Shown here: piece by piece, positions 45,579 to 54,202 of the stretch
How positions within the stretch are numbered: the stretch's first letter is position 1
Layout of the letters: the number at the start of each line of letters is the position of its first letter
Source: JBGMEA01 sp963674555
GTDB taxonomy: Bacteria > Bacillota > Clostridia > Eubacteriales > Anaerofustaceae
DNA length: 64,000 bases
Direction: 5' to 3'
NCBI GenBank assembly: GCA_963674555.1
Contig: OY771429.1
Span: 682,001 to 746,000 of the forward strand
Translations under genes and position numbers: made by a program
The notes under the pieces: generated by a model
What the model saw: the letters and a program-made list of their open reading frames with translations, nothing else
Database searches by the model: none
What the model was told of the DNA's origin: nothing

Positions 45579-45845
45579 ATGATAGCACTGTCATCTGCAT
45601 GCTTAATTAATAACTATGATAAAATTTCAAAGCTTGCTCGTGATTCAACTGAACCCATCTATATAACTAAAAACGGTGAAGACGATTTGGTTGTAATGAG
45701 TATCAAAGCTTTTAAAGAGCGCGAAAAAATATTTACACTACGCTTGAAATTATTAGAAGCAGAATTATCGCGATTGAATGAAGATGCAACCTACAGTGTT
45801 GATGAAGTACGATCTCATTTGAAAGAGAAATATAATCGTATGTAA
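45579..45845 (+). CDS. Phd/YefM-type antitoxin without an adjacent toxin
   Basis: 88 residues. The N-terminus IALSSACLINNYDKISKLARDSTEPIYITKNGEDDLVVMSIKAFKE is a Phd/YefM DNA-binding fold; the C-terminal helix (LEAELSRLNEDATYSVDEVRSHLKEKYNRM) is the usual toxin-neutralising extension. ATG 45579 with GAAGAGGA. It is the only plus-strand gene in this stretch. No RelE/Doc-type toxin follows; the convergent Fic gene 145 bases away is related to Doc toxins, so the two could interact, but that is speculation. Confidence 0.75.
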   Translation: MIALSSACLINNYDKISKLARDSTEPIYITKNGEDDLVVMSIKAFKEREKIFTLRLKLLEAELSRLNEDATYSVDEVRSHLKEKYNRM

Positions 45846-45989
45846 TCAATCAGCACTAGTAAGAAATAAAAAACCAATCACTTCCTTCTTACACGGTACT
45901 TCTTAAAATAAAAACACGTATATAATACGTGTTTAAATAAAATATCTTTTGAAAACTTTCTGTCTAATACTCAGTTTACATATAAAATA

Positions 45990-47057
45990 TCAACCATGCC
46001 TAACCAGATCGTACAGCCTTTTGTTTTTGTAGATTCGTTCTCTACCAATCTTTTCAGAAGTTATAAATCCTTCCTTCTCAAGAGCTTTAAGATAATTAAC
46101 TGCTGTTTTTCTTGATACGGATAAACCTTCTTCTATATATACTGTTTTCGTATAGAATTCATAAAACAGTATATCAATGAGCTCTTTAGAATATATTTTA
46201 GGAAGTTTATCTTGGATTTCTAGACGCATCTTATCTATTTCTTGATTGATTTTTTTGACAAGTTGCAGTGTTTCCTCAGCAGTATTTTCTATCGCATTTA
46301 AAATATATATAATCCACTCTTCCCAGTTCTCTTTTGTTCTCACTTCTTGCAAAAGTCTATAGTATTGATCTTTGTTACGAATAATATATCTACTCAAATA
46401 CAGAATTGGACTATCAAGTAATTTTTTTAACACAAGATACAGTACATTTATTATTCTCCCACTTCTACCATTGCCATCATAAAAAGGATGAATGCTTTCG
46501 AATTGATAATGGACTACCGCCAATTTTACTAATGGATCGGTATCATCAATATCTTCGTTGATATATTTTTCGAGATTTGTCAATAAATCCCTAATTTCTT
46601 TTTCACCTGCAGGTGGGGTATATACAGTTTCGCCAGTTGCTTCATTTAATAAAACTGTACCCGGCAATTTTCTTATTCCTGCACGATTTTCTTCTATTAT
46701 ACTCTGTATCTCAATAATCATGTTTGTTGTGATCAATTCAAGAGATTTCACCTGCTCATATCCAAACCATAGAGCAGTTCTATAATTAACAACTTCCTTT
46801 GCTGCAGGACTCGCATTAGACACATTACTGATTGCTCGATATAAATCATCATGCGTTGTGATAATATTCTCAATGGCTGAACTATCTTTTGCTTCATTGA
46901 TCATAACTGCATTTATCAAAATATTTTTATTAGGTATAGTATCAGCATATCCTTTTAATTCTGCTAATGCTCTGTTTGATTTCGCTAAGTGTTTTAAAAC
47001 TGTTCTTGTTTCCAATTCAACATTTGGCGGGAGTTTTGGCAATTTATATCCATTCAT
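45990..47057 (-). CDS. Fic-domain protein with N-terminal inhibitory helix and C-terminal winged helix
   Basis: 355 residues from ATG 47057 (AGGTG site). An N-terminal DUF4172-like region carries SSAIENI, which fits the inhibitory motif [S/T]xxxE[G/N]. The Fic core HPFYDGNGRSGR is intact with its catalytic His. The C-terminus (YIEEGLSVSRKTAVNYLKALEKEGFITSEKIGRERIYKNKRLYDLV) is a winged helix, suggesting self-regulation. It would AMP-ylate a target protein. It interrupts the conjugation operon between the Maff2-like and TrbL-like genes but has its own promoter. Confidence 0.88.
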   Translation of the reverse strand: MNGYKLPKLPPNVELETRTVLKHLAKSNRALAELKGYADTIPNKNILINAVMINEAKDSSAIENIITTHDDLYRAISNVSNASPAAKEVVNYRTALWFGYEQVKSLELITTNMIIEIQSIIEENRAGIRKLPGTVLLNEATGETVYTPPAGEKEIRDLLTNLEKYINEDIDDTDPLVKLAVVHYQFESIHPFYDGNGRSGRIINVLYLVLKKLLDSPILYLSRYIIRNKDQYYRLLQEVRTKENWEEWIIYILNAIENTAEETLQLVKKINQEIDKMRLEIQDKLPKIYSKELIDILFYEFYTKTVYIEEGLSVSRKTAVNYLKALEKEGFITSEKIGRERIYKNKRLYDLVRHG

Positions 47058-47079
47058 AACACACCTCATTTATATAGGA

Positions 47080-47179
47080 AGAATATCACTATTATTTACC
47101 CTTGTCAATAAAACATAGGTAAAAAAATAAAGAAATTTACCTATGTTTTTATGTTATGCTACTTTTTTACCTATGTTTT
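47080..47179 (-). promoter_or_regulatory. fic promoter with three TTTACCTATGTTTT repeats
   Basis: Minus strand: TTGACA (47108-47103), 17-bp spacer, TATTCT (47085-47080). The 14-mer TTTACCTATGTTTT occurs at 47136-47149 and 47166-47179, and inverted at 47110-47123, the first two making a hairpin. These are likely operators for the winged helix of the Fic protein; the outermost overlaps the end of the Maff2-like gene. Confidence 0.7.
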
Positions 47180-47526
47180 CACATATAATATCCGATAATT
47201 AGGTTTAATAATACACTTCCAAGCACCGCGCCAATACACGATATAATGGCTGTTGTTATTCTGTTATTCCAGCTCCTCTGATCCATTTCATCCGCTGCGC
47301 TTCGCCTAATAAAAAAGTAGATAATAAGAGCACCGGAAACAACCGGTGCAAGAATCATAAGCCATGTTGTAAGATCAGATATTAACTCCTGTGTCCCTTG
47401 TGCTATCTTACTGTTTGATATACTAGCAGCTACCGTTGGCAGTCTAATAAAAAACGACCCTACCGTCATCATCGTAACCGACAAGATCCTTTTAAGTTTG
47501 TTTGTTATCTTTCGTATCTTTTTCAT
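47179..47526 (-). CDS. Maff2/TrbC-like small membrane protein
   Basis: 115 residues. A hydrophobic N-terminal segment ending FFIRLPTVAAS, then two membrane segments (LMILAPVVSGALIIYFFIRRSA and ITTAIISCIGAVLGSVLLNLIIGYYM). Maff2 proteins occupy this place, after virD4 and before the TrbL-like gene, in Tn1549-family elements and resemble VirB2-type pilins. The start ATG overlaps the virD4 end by 35 bases. Confidence 0.75.
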   Translation of the reverse strand: MKKIRKITNKLKRILSVTMMTVGSFFIRLPTVAASISNSKIAQGTQELISDLTTWLMILAPVVSGALIIYFFIRRSAADEMDQRSWNNRITTAIISCIGAVLGSVLLNLIIGYYM

Positions 47527-49402
47527 TTGATTCCTCCTTTGTCTCTTTTTGTAGTGCTCTGTTATAGGTGAACACTTTTGTTTCTCTTTTTAATTGTGCT
47601 GAATAGTATTTCCACACATTCCAAAGTTTCATGTCAATTTCTCCGGTACTTCTTACTCTGCGTTCACTTTCTCGTCTTTTACGTAAGAGTCTGTTATGTT
47701 CTTTATCTCCCATACCAAAAAACGTATTAAAGCGATACTGACTAATATCAGGTAAGTTCATAATCGCTGGTGAATTGCTCGATAATACTAACGCATAAGG
47801 GCGATTGATCGCTCTTACTTCATCGGTAGTTAGTAATTCTCTTGCAGTAAGTGATACATTCTGACCTTGCGTGCTAGCTGAGTACTCTCTACTGCTTGAA
47901 CTAAGCGCATAAGTACTTACGGTATATTGACCAAGTTTCTTTGATATCTCTTCCAGTGTTTCAAGGTCATTTGCTTTAAGGTAGATCCACACTTCACAAT
48001 TGCCTCTTATAGTACGGGAGATATCACGCCCGTATTTTTCGTCAAGTTGAGAGAGTGATTGGATAAATAAATCAAACCGTATACCGCGACTACCTCCAAC
48101 TGTCAGTTTAGAGGCAAAGTCAGGTATTGCCGTAAAGTTCCCGAATTCATCTAAGATGAAATTGATTCTTACTTTAAGCTTTCCGCCACGTGTGTCCGCT
48201 TCATTTATAAGCGCAGCATAAAACTGAGAAATAAGAAGGGAAGCGAGTGGATAATAAGTTGTTTTCTCATCCGGAAGGATTATAAAAACAGCTGTTTTTT
48301 CTCTTCCGATTTGTACTGGATCGAAATCACTCTCTTTTGACATTTCATAAATTAACGGGTTTGTAAACAGACGCAGTGTTGTGAGGGCTGAAGTATAAAA
48401 GCTCCCTCTGGTTTTATTGGGTGCAACTTCACTGATAGATAGAAGACCTTTAGCAGGATGATGATCATCAAGTGATTTAATATAGTTTTCAAGAGGTAGC
48501 TTACCACTGATCTCTTTTGTCATTTCAGCAATAAAGTAGTAAACATTACTCATGTTCTGATAGATACTATCTGTTTTACTTTGATTGTCATATACGACAC
48601 TCATAATAGCTGACGCTATAACAGAGGCTTCACCATGCGTCCATATTTTCTCTCCACGACTCTCACCGACAAGTACTGTTGTTAGATCCCAAGTAAGCTC
48701 TATCGCTTTAGGGATATTACCCTCATTAACTGCGTTAATGATCGGTTGCAGATAGTTATACCGCGCACTTTTTAAGGGGTTTCTAAAATCAATTGCTACT
48801 ACCTTATATTCCTTTTCTTTTAGATACTCTTTCGTGTACGCATGAAGCTCTCCTTTCGGATCACTGATAATCATACTCTCTTTACCCCCAGCAAGAACTC
48901 CGATGGTTTGAAGTACCACGCTTCTACTTTTACCGGATCGCGTTGCACCGATGCAAAGCGTGTGAACATCTTCATGTATGGTATAGATCTTTTCCTTACC
49001 CCACTTTTTCTTCATTCCTATAACAACACCGTATCCATTTAAAAAGTATTGATCTTTCTCCTTATCACGCATCCATCTTGCGCTGCCGTATTGTTTTTGT
49101 CCTACCGATATGGGTGTAGAGATTTGTGGTGTGATTGTAGTTAACTTACTCTCGTAACTCTTTCGATCTAAAAACATGAGAGCTAGAAGTATCATCGTCC
49201 CTATCCCACTAAGACATAAAAATAACAGCCGATGCACTTCACTCATCATCATGCTGTTTATAATTACCGTATATCTGAGTTTCCAAAGTTCGATACGACC
49301 GGTCAGTAATACTTGATAAATTCCTTGAGAAATGTAAAAGCTAAACACAATAAGAATGAGTTTATAGAGGATGAATAGTAGAAATTTCTTTCTAGCCTTC
49401 AC
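47492..49402 (-). CDS. VirD4-type coupling protein
   Basis: About 636 residues from GTG 49402, which has AAGGA seven bases upstream and gives KARKKFLLFILYKLILIVFSFYI, a basic start followed by a membrane segment. The GTG at 49450 lies inside the upstream Cys-rich gene. Walker A CIGATRSGKSRSVVLQ, Walker B INFILDEFGNF, and the GGSRGIRFDLFIQSLSQLDEKYG segment are typical of TraG/VirD4 ATPases, which bring the relaxase-DNA complex to the channel. Confidence 0.92.
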   Translation of the reverse strand: MKARKKFLLFILYKLILIVFSFYISQGIYQVLLTGRIELWKLRYTVIINSMMMSEVHRLLFLCLSGIGTMILLALMFLDRKSYESKLTTITPQISTPISVGQKQYGSARWMRDKEKDQYFLNGYGVVIGMKKKWGKEKIYTIHEDVHTLCIGATRSGKSRSVVLQTIGVLAGGKESMIISDPKGELHAYTKEYLKEKEYKVVAIDFRNPLKSARYNYLQPIINAVNEGNIPKAIELTWDLTTVLVGESRGEKIWTHGEASVIASAIMSVVYDNQSKTDSIYQNMSNVYYFIAEMTKEISGKLPLENYIKSLDDHHPAKGLLSISEVAPNKTRGSFYTSALTTLRLFTNPLIYEMSKESDFDPVQIGREKTAVFIILPDEKTTYYPLASLLISQFYAALINEADTRGGKLKVRINFILDEFGNFTAIPDFASKLTVGGSRGIRFDLFIQSLSQLDEKYGRDISRTIRGNCEVWIYLKANDLETLEEISKKLGQYTVSTYALSSSSREYSASTQGQNVSLTARELLTTDEVRAINRPYALVLSSNSPAIMNLPDISQYRFNTFFGMGDKEHNRLLRKRRESERRVRSTGEIDMKLWNVWKYYSAQLKRETKVFTYNRALQKETKEESNEKDTKDNKQT

Positions 49403-49412
49403 TGTATAATCC

Positions 49413-49586
49413 TTAAATATTCCCCTCACCCAAGATACAATGACTCTCACTGCAGGTGATCATCATTTCATAAGGCTCGTCTTCCTCATCATAGTAACAC
49501 CGCTCATATGGATCAATTGTCTCCGTGTTTAGTAAATGGATACAACCTAGACAGTCGCTATTATAATGAACATATCTTTGATGCAT
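49413..49586 (-). CDS. 57-residue Cys-rich protein between relaxase and virD4
   Basis: ATG 49586 with AAGGGAGTAAGG upstream. MHQRYVHYNSDCLGCIHLLN is followed by RCYYDEEDEPYE and TCSESHCI. Cysteines at positions 12, 15, 30, 45 and 50, plus histidines, could bind a zinc ion. It ends 11 bases before the virD4 GTG and starts 21 bases after the relaxase stop, so the spacing supports a real gene. Family not recognised; possibly a small regulatory or relaxosome protein. Confidence 0.65.
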   Translation of the reverse strand: MHQRYVHYNSDCLGCIHLLNTETIDPYERCYYDEEDEPYEMMITCSESHCILGEGNI

Positions 49587-49606
49587 ATTTCCTTACTCCC
49601 TTACAT

Positions 49607-50554
49607 TTATCTTTCATGTTCCCTCTCATATCCAAGTCCTTTCTTTTTTTCTTCATAGTATTCATTAAGAGCCTTACCTTCTAAATGGGATAGTGGATAT
49701 CTTTTCTCATTATCATCTCCATTTTCAAGTAAAAAAATAACTGCTCTAATTAGCAGTTCATATTCTTCAGTATCATTTTTATTATTTGCATTATACCGAC
49801 TGTTTAATAAGAATGTTCTTTCCATTTCTTCTTTGGTAAAGTTTTCCGGAGGATAAAGCTTATTGTTTCGACACTTCTTTCCATCCTCTGTGATAAATGT
49901 AATATATTTCCTACTATCAGTCCAACTCACACCATAGCCAAGTGATTTCATCTTCTTTATAAAGTCATCCTTACCTGTAGCAAACTTAAGCGTGTTATTA
50001 ACTGCCAGCCATAATTCATGTTTCCAACTGGTACCCTTCAGCCTATTTCGATATTCTCCGTCAGCTAGAACATTACCGTTTTTAGTAGCAGGGATCACCA
50101 CAAGGTTATTTTCTCTACAAAGCTTATCCGAATAATCTCTTAAGCGGTATAAATCCTGTTTCGTCTGGTTCCACTTTCGCCCGGTATCGGAATTGACGGA
50201 GTTGATAACGTAATGAATATGCAGATGTTCCTTATCCCGGTGCACCGCCATGAGCATCTGAAAACCATCAAACATGGGATGACGCAAAAAGTCTTTCCCA
50301 ATCTTGTATGCTACTTCTGGTATGATCTTATCATAATCGGCAAAAGACTGGATTAAGTGTTTATACTGTATACCGTCTTCTTTGTGAAAATCGATTTTGG
50401 TCTGTATCATTTCATGGTAGGCAGTTTCGGGATTGATATCTTTACCATAGGTTAGTAAGACATTGGTCTTCTCATCCTTTGTAATATAATCTATGACGCG
50501 CTTTAGGGCGGCCGGGTTATGGTTTTTGCCTGAGGCAAACTTTATAACAGCAAT
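49607..50554 (-). CDS. Relaxase (mobilisation nuclease), apparent AUU start
   Basis: About 315 residues. The HxH metal motif lies in AVHRDKEHLHIHYVINSVNSDTG; the N-terminal family motif AVIKFASGKNHNPAALKRVIDYITKDEKT is encoded upstream of the first ATG (50410) in the same frame, so the short version is wrong. In that region the only start-like codon is ATT at 50554, 11 bases after GGAGG, giving Met-Ala-Val-Ile-Lys-Phe, the usual start of this relaxase family. The MobC stop lies between the site and the start. It nicks oriT and pilots the strand. Confidence 0.82.
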   Translation of the reverse strand: MAVIKFASGKNHNPAALKRVIDYITKDEKTNVLLTYGKDINPETAYHEMIQTKIDFHKEDGIQYKHLIQSFADYDKIIPEVAYKIGKDFLRHPMFDGFQMLMAVHRDKEHLHIHYVINSVNSDTGRKWNQTKQDLYRLRDYSDKLCRENNLVVIPATKNGNVLADGEYRNRLKGTSWKHELWLAVNNTLKFATGKDDFIKKMKSLGYGVSWTDSRKYITFITEDGKKCRNNKLYPPENFTKEEMERTFLLNSRYNANNKNDTEEYELLIRAVIFLLENGDDNEKRYPLSHLEGKALNEYYEEKKKGLGYEREHER

Positions 50555-50561
50555 ATTTTTT

Positions 50562-50873
50562 TCACCTCCGAATCCTGGTCAGCTCTTTGTAGATGTGATT
50601 AAGGGCATCCAGTGTTTCATTTAAGTAAACCGTCTCAATGTGGCCCTTATGGGCAAGAACGGTAAGCTGGTTTAGGTTATTTCCAATGTGGTTAAGTTCT
50701 TTTGTAAATAGTCGAACTTCGGGAACAACGATGATGTTTTTTTTTAAAGCTATGTTTAGCATAAAACGGCTGATACTTAATTCGGATTGCTCTATCCGTT
50801 TTAATACGGTTTCGTATTCGACGTCGTTCAGTTTAAAGCCGATGTAATGATTCTTAGTTTTATCTTTGATCAC
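50562..50873 (-). CDS. MobC-like relaxosome protein
   Basis: 103 residues, GTG 50873 behind AAGGGAA. GFKLNDVEYETVLKRIEQSELSISRFMLNIALKK is a ribbon-helix-helix fold; KELNHIGNNLNQLTVLAHKGH is the MobC signature (..L..IGNNLNQL...). It binds near oriT and helps the relaxase. The relaxase gene begins eight bases after its stop. Confidence 0.87.
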   Translation of the reverse strand: MIKDKTKNHYIGFKLNDVEYETVLKRIEQSELSISRFMLNIALKKNIIVVPEVRLFTKELNHIGNNLNQLTVLAHKGHIETVYLNETLDALNHIYKELTRIRR

Positions 50874-50965
50874 TTCCCTTCAAGATGGGTGCGGGTGTCC
50901 CGCTTTTTTCTGGCTCGGTTTAACCGAGCCGTAGCTTGCCCTCCACTAAATGAGGTAACCCACCA
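50874..50965. other. Candidate origin of transfer
   Basis: The gap upstream of mobC is GC-rich and carries two tight hairpins: GCGGG-TGT-CCCGC followed by T6 (50891-50909), and GGCTCGG-TTTAA-CCGAGCC (50912-50930), then GTAGCTTGCCCTCC. A relaxase-MobC-adjacent gap with hairpins next to a short unpaired tract is where oriT is usually found. The first hairpin could also be a terminator for the TOPRIM gene. Confidence 0.5.
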
Positions 50966-51901
50966 TCACATTTCAGCATGTTGATTTAGCTTTGACTCTC
51001 CTCTTAGAGAATAAATCAGCGTATCATTAAAATCCTTAAGCTGCGGTTTATCAATCCTAATCTGATATTGATCCTTATACTGATCGTTTAATGTGCTTGT
51101 TATTTCCTGCGTTGCTTTCTCTCCTACCTCATCATTATCGAGACATAATACAATCTCTTTTGTATCCGGATAGTCGATAAGGTATTGCATAAGTCTTTGA
51201 TTGCTTGTTCCGTAAAGAGAAATATAACTATCGTTTAACTCGAGGTCAAGTCTCTTTTGCAGACTCATATAACTAAGCAGATCGATCGGAGATTCGAATG
51301 CGAATACAGTATTCGTTTGCCCGTGTATTGAGAAACCATAACACTTATCAGAACCGGAAATATCTTTAGCGAATGATCGGTTTGGATTGGTTCCTTTTAA
51401 ATGAATATGTCCAATATGACCTTCTTTGTCATAACCAACAAACACACAATTCCTTCGTTTGTCCTGATAAAGAAGCTTTTTCTTAAAGCACTGGATAACA
51501 AGATCATAGTCAATCATCCTTGTTGAACAAAGATATGCAATGACATTTTTTGCATTAGGATTTCTCTCTGGTCGTATAAGAGGTAGATTATCTTTCTCGC
51601 TTTTAGATCGATCATATTTTACAGTCTGTTCATCAGAAGAATTTAGAATATCTTGTACTGCTTCTTTCCAACTCGTATTTTCTAAAAACATAACTAATTG
51701 TATAAGTCCTCCTCCTCTTGATGCTGCAAAACAATACCAGACATTTTCAGCTTCCGATAAAATAAGACCGCCATAACCTGCAATTTTAAATTCATTTTTA
51801 CTAAGCGGTTTTAATTCATATCCTTTGTTTCGCATGTAATCGGTAATAGAAATATTTTTTACCTTAGATAGCTCTTCTCGTGTAAATCTCTTATAACTCA
51901 T
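50966..51901 (-). CDS. DUF3991/TOPRIM primase-like protein of conjugative elements
   Basis: 311 residues from ATG 51901 (GGAGGATGAAT). The N-terminal DUF3991 part (LSEAENVWYCFAASRGGGLIQLVMFLENTSWKEAVQDIL) resembles the zinc-binding domain of DnaG-type primases. A TOPRIM fold follows: FAFESPIDLLSYMSLQ with the catalytic Glu, and EIVLCLDNDEVGEKATQEI with the DxD. Common in Tn1549-like modules, probably acting on the transferred strand. Confidence 0.85.
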   Translation of the reverse strand: MSYKRFTREELSKVKNISITDYMRNKGYELKPLSKNEFKIAGYGGLILSEAENVWYCFAASRGGGLIQLVMFLENTSWKEAVQDILNSSDEQTVKYDRSKSEKDNLPLIRPERNPNAKNVIAYLCSTRMIDYDLVIQCFKKKLLYQDKRRNCVFVGYDKEGHIGHIHLKGTNPNRSFAKDISGSDKCYGFSIHGQTNTVFAFESPIDLLSYMSLQKRLDLELNDSYISLYGTSNQRLMQYLIDYPDTKEIVLCLDNDEVGEKATQEITSTLNDQYKDQYQIRIDKPQLKDFNDTLIYSLRGESKLNQHAEM

Positions 51902-52127
51902 ATTCATCCTCCAACTCATTTTCACTTACCGGTTCAACATACTCTGATATGATATTCAGAGCATCGTCATAATCTTTTGCTTCAGTACTAATCCTGATGT
52001 TCATTTCCTTTGCTTCATCTTCAAATCCATGTTGTTTAAGCGTGCGTGATGCAATACTCATTAGATTTAAGATATTTCCATCCGCTCCGATTATTGGTGA
52101 TTTTGGTCTTTCGTCTGTCATAGTCAT
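51891..52127 (-). CDS. TnpW-like small transposon-encoded protein
   Basis: 78 residues. SPIIGADGNILNLMSIASRTLKQHGFEDEAKEMNIRISTEAKDYDDALNIISEYVEPV matches the pattern of small proteins annotated as TnpW in Bacillota conjugative elements. It overlaps the TOPRIM gene start by 11 bases. Function unknown. Confidence 0.7.
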   Translation of the reverse strand: MTMTDERPKSPIIGADGNILNLMSIASRTLKQHGFEDEAKEMNIRISTEAKDYDDALNIISEYVEPVSENELEDEYEL

Positions 52128-52134
52128 TCTCCTT

Positions 52135-52935
52135 TCAACTTAACATATTGATCTGCTTTGGTCTTGTCCTTGATTTTTCAGTTGTGTCGTAATTACTGAT
52201 AATTACTTCTGCATATTCATTCTCACCTCCCATCTGTAGGTTATGCATTCTTGTGACCTTCTCTATATGAAAGTCTTTGTACAAGTCACATATAAAATCA
52301 CAATCGTTATAAGAAAGTAAAAACTTACCCTGAATATTCTTCAGTACTTTTCTTAAACGATAATGATCATCATTAGTAAAAGGAACATTATAATAATGTT
52401 CCGCTTCATAGTAAGGCGGATCACAATAAAAAAAAGAACCTTCTTCATTGTACTGATTAATAAGGTTCTCAAAATCTTTATGCTCAATGATTACTTTTGA
52501 TAGTCTCTTATGTGCTTGTTTTAATGTAGCAGCAGCATTGTCGATATTAATTCCTCTGGCACCAAAGCTTGTTCTTGATGATCCATAGCTAAACTTTATG
52601 AGCTGATAAAATCTTGCTGCACGCTGAATATCTGTCCATCCGGCGTTGATATCTTCTAAGTTTTTAATCTCCTTAAAGTCTTCTCTGGATGGCAGCATAT
52701 AGTCGATCTGCCTTTGCAATTCATCCGGGTGATACTTCACACATCGATATAAGTTTACTAAAGATGAATCAAAGTCGTTATAGATTTCAAGTTGAGCGTG
52801 TTTGGGTTTTAAAAAAAGAAGCCATCCTGCTCCTCCGAATACTTCGATATATTTACTGATTGATACAGGGAAACGATCGACTAAGATTTCTCTTAATGCT
52901 TTCTTCCCACCTACCCATGATATAAAACTGTCTAT
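52135..52935 (-). CDS. Dam-type adenine methyltransferase, apparent AUA start
   Basis: About 266 residues. Catalytic DPPY is in FFYCDPPYYEAEHYY; the SAM-binding FGGAG lies in YIEVFGGAGWLLFLKPK, upstream of the first GTG (52740) in the same frame. A perfect AAGGAGG (52950-52944) is followed after 8 bases by ATA at 52935, giving Met-Asp-Ser-Phe-Ile-Ser-Trp-Val-Gly-Gly-Lys-Lys, the expected start of element-borne Dam proteins. No ATG, GTG or TTG is in frame before SWVGGKK. The enzyme may protect the element from restriction. Confidence 0.82.
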   Translation of the reverse strand: MDSFISWVGGKKALREILVDRFPVSISKYIEVFGGAGWLLFLKPKHAQLEIYNDFDSSLVNLYRCVKYHPDELQRQIDYMLPSREDFKEIKNLEDINAGWTDIQRAARFYQLIKFSYGSSRTSFGARGINIDNAAATLKQAHKRLSKVIIEHKDFENLINQYNEEGSFFYCDPPYYEAEHYYNVPFTNDDHYRLRKVLKNIQGKFLLSYNDCDFICDLYKDFHIEKVTRMHNLQMGGENEYAEVIISNYDTTEKSRTRPKQINMLS

Positions 52936-52948
52936 ACTGTTTACCTCC

Positions 52949-54133
52949 TTATAGTTCTAATTCTTCACTTTGCTCTAGGATACGATCCGGTGTTTCATCG
53001 ATGACATAACCGCTTGATATAAATATACCTTCTTCTTGATTTGTCCAATCTTCTCCAAGTTGGTCGAAATTTACATACGGAATCAACTCTTCTGCAATAT
53101 CAAATGTGTTTGACTCTGTCGTTAAGTAATAGGCATAATCTCTTGGAGAGTGAATACTCTCAAAATAATCGAAGTCATTTAGGTGATGAACTAGTGTCAT
53201 CAATTGATTACTTAATGTGCAATCCGTCAATCCAAACTTATAATATATTCTTTCTTCATCGGTTAAAGAAACATACTCCAAAATAGCAGCAAGTTTCTTT
53301 CTATCTCTACTCTCCATTGCCTCAATCTGTAAACATATCTGATTTAACTCTGCTAGATTAAAGTTGTCCCCTAACCTCATAATTGTTCCAAGCATATTTA
53401 CTGACGGATCGATGTTTATATTGCTATTGTGAATACCGGTACAATCAAGCTTTTGACAAAGTCTCTGATAAGCATAGATTGATGCCGGGAGTTTTAAATA
53501 TGTGCTTCTTGCATTACTGATATTTGTCACTTGAATCTTAGCTATATGATCATCTAAGTAGTCGAAATCAGGTAGTATGATCCCATCATATGCTTCTTGT
53601 GTTAGTGGGCATTCTTCATATACATAACCTCCTTCAAAGAATTTACCGCATAACACAAACTGATCTACTTCATATCCAACATCATCTATGTTGATGTTCT
53701 CTAAAATAACTGAAGGCATATGGGAATAATGCTCTTTTACAAACCATTTTCCAAGTGCAAAGTGGTTGTCTACTTCTTCGATGACAGAGTAAGTACCATT
53801 CTCGATTTCATATGTCAGATTGATAAGATCTAAAATATCACTCACATCATATGCTTTCATCATAGCACTCATATCCTCTTGATCTTCTATTGAGAGTGAC
53901 TCTATTCTTTGCGCTAAAAAATTGATCTCAAAGATATCTCCAGAATAGATGATATTAATTGGTAGTTGTGGAAAATCGGTGCCGTCATTGATGAAGTTAC
54001 TTAACTGTATTGCATCACTGATACTCGTTATCCCGTTGTCCTTAAGTCTAAGTTCAAGTTGTCTCTCCGTTAAAGGGAGTGACAGTTCTTCTTGTTGGTC
54101 TGTTAGCGGGTTTTTGATTGTTATTAAATACAT
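52949..54133 (-). CDS. ArdA-like antirestriction protein
   Basis: 394 residues, ATG 54133 with AAAGGA. Acidic throughout, with at least two ArdA-like segments: IFEINFLAQRIESLSIEDQEDMSAMMKAYDVSDILDLINLTYEIENGTYSVIEEV, and FNLAELNQICLQIEAMESRDRKKLAAILEYVSLTDEERIYYKFG. ArdA proteins mimic DNA and block type I restriction enzymes. Twice the length of classical ArdA (about 165 residues), as usual in Bacillota elements. It is next to the dam gene. Confidence 0.75.
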   Translation of the reverse strand: MYLITIKNPLTDQQEELSLPLTERQLELRLKDNGITSISDAIQLSNFINDGTDFPQLPINIIYSGDIFEINFLAQRIESLSIEDQEDMSAMMKAYDVSDILDLINLTYEIENGTYSVIEEVDNHFALGKWFVKEHYSHMPSVILENINIDDVGYEVDQFVLCGKFFEGGYVYEECPLTQEAYDGIILPDFDYLDDHIAKIQVTNISNARSTYLKLPASIYAYQRLCQKLDCTGIHNSNINIDPSVNMLGTIMRLGDNFNLAELNQICLQIEAMESRDRKKLAAILEYVSLTDEERIYYKFGLTDCTLSNQLMTLVHHLNDFDYFESIHSPRDYAYYLTTESNTFDIAEELIPYVNFDQLGEDWTNQEEGIFISSGYVIDETPDRILEQSEELEL

Positions 54134-54202
54134 GTTTAATCCTTTCTGTATTAATCTCGTGAAAAGAATTACTTTAATCGATAAATCACTTTCTAATAAA
54201 AA

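Noticed and set aside
50552..50570. Programmed frameshift fusing MobC and relaxase
   Set aside because: The MobC end CGG AGG TGA followed by A7 could in theory slip by +1, but no known slippery signal fits and an independent start behind GGAGG is simpler.
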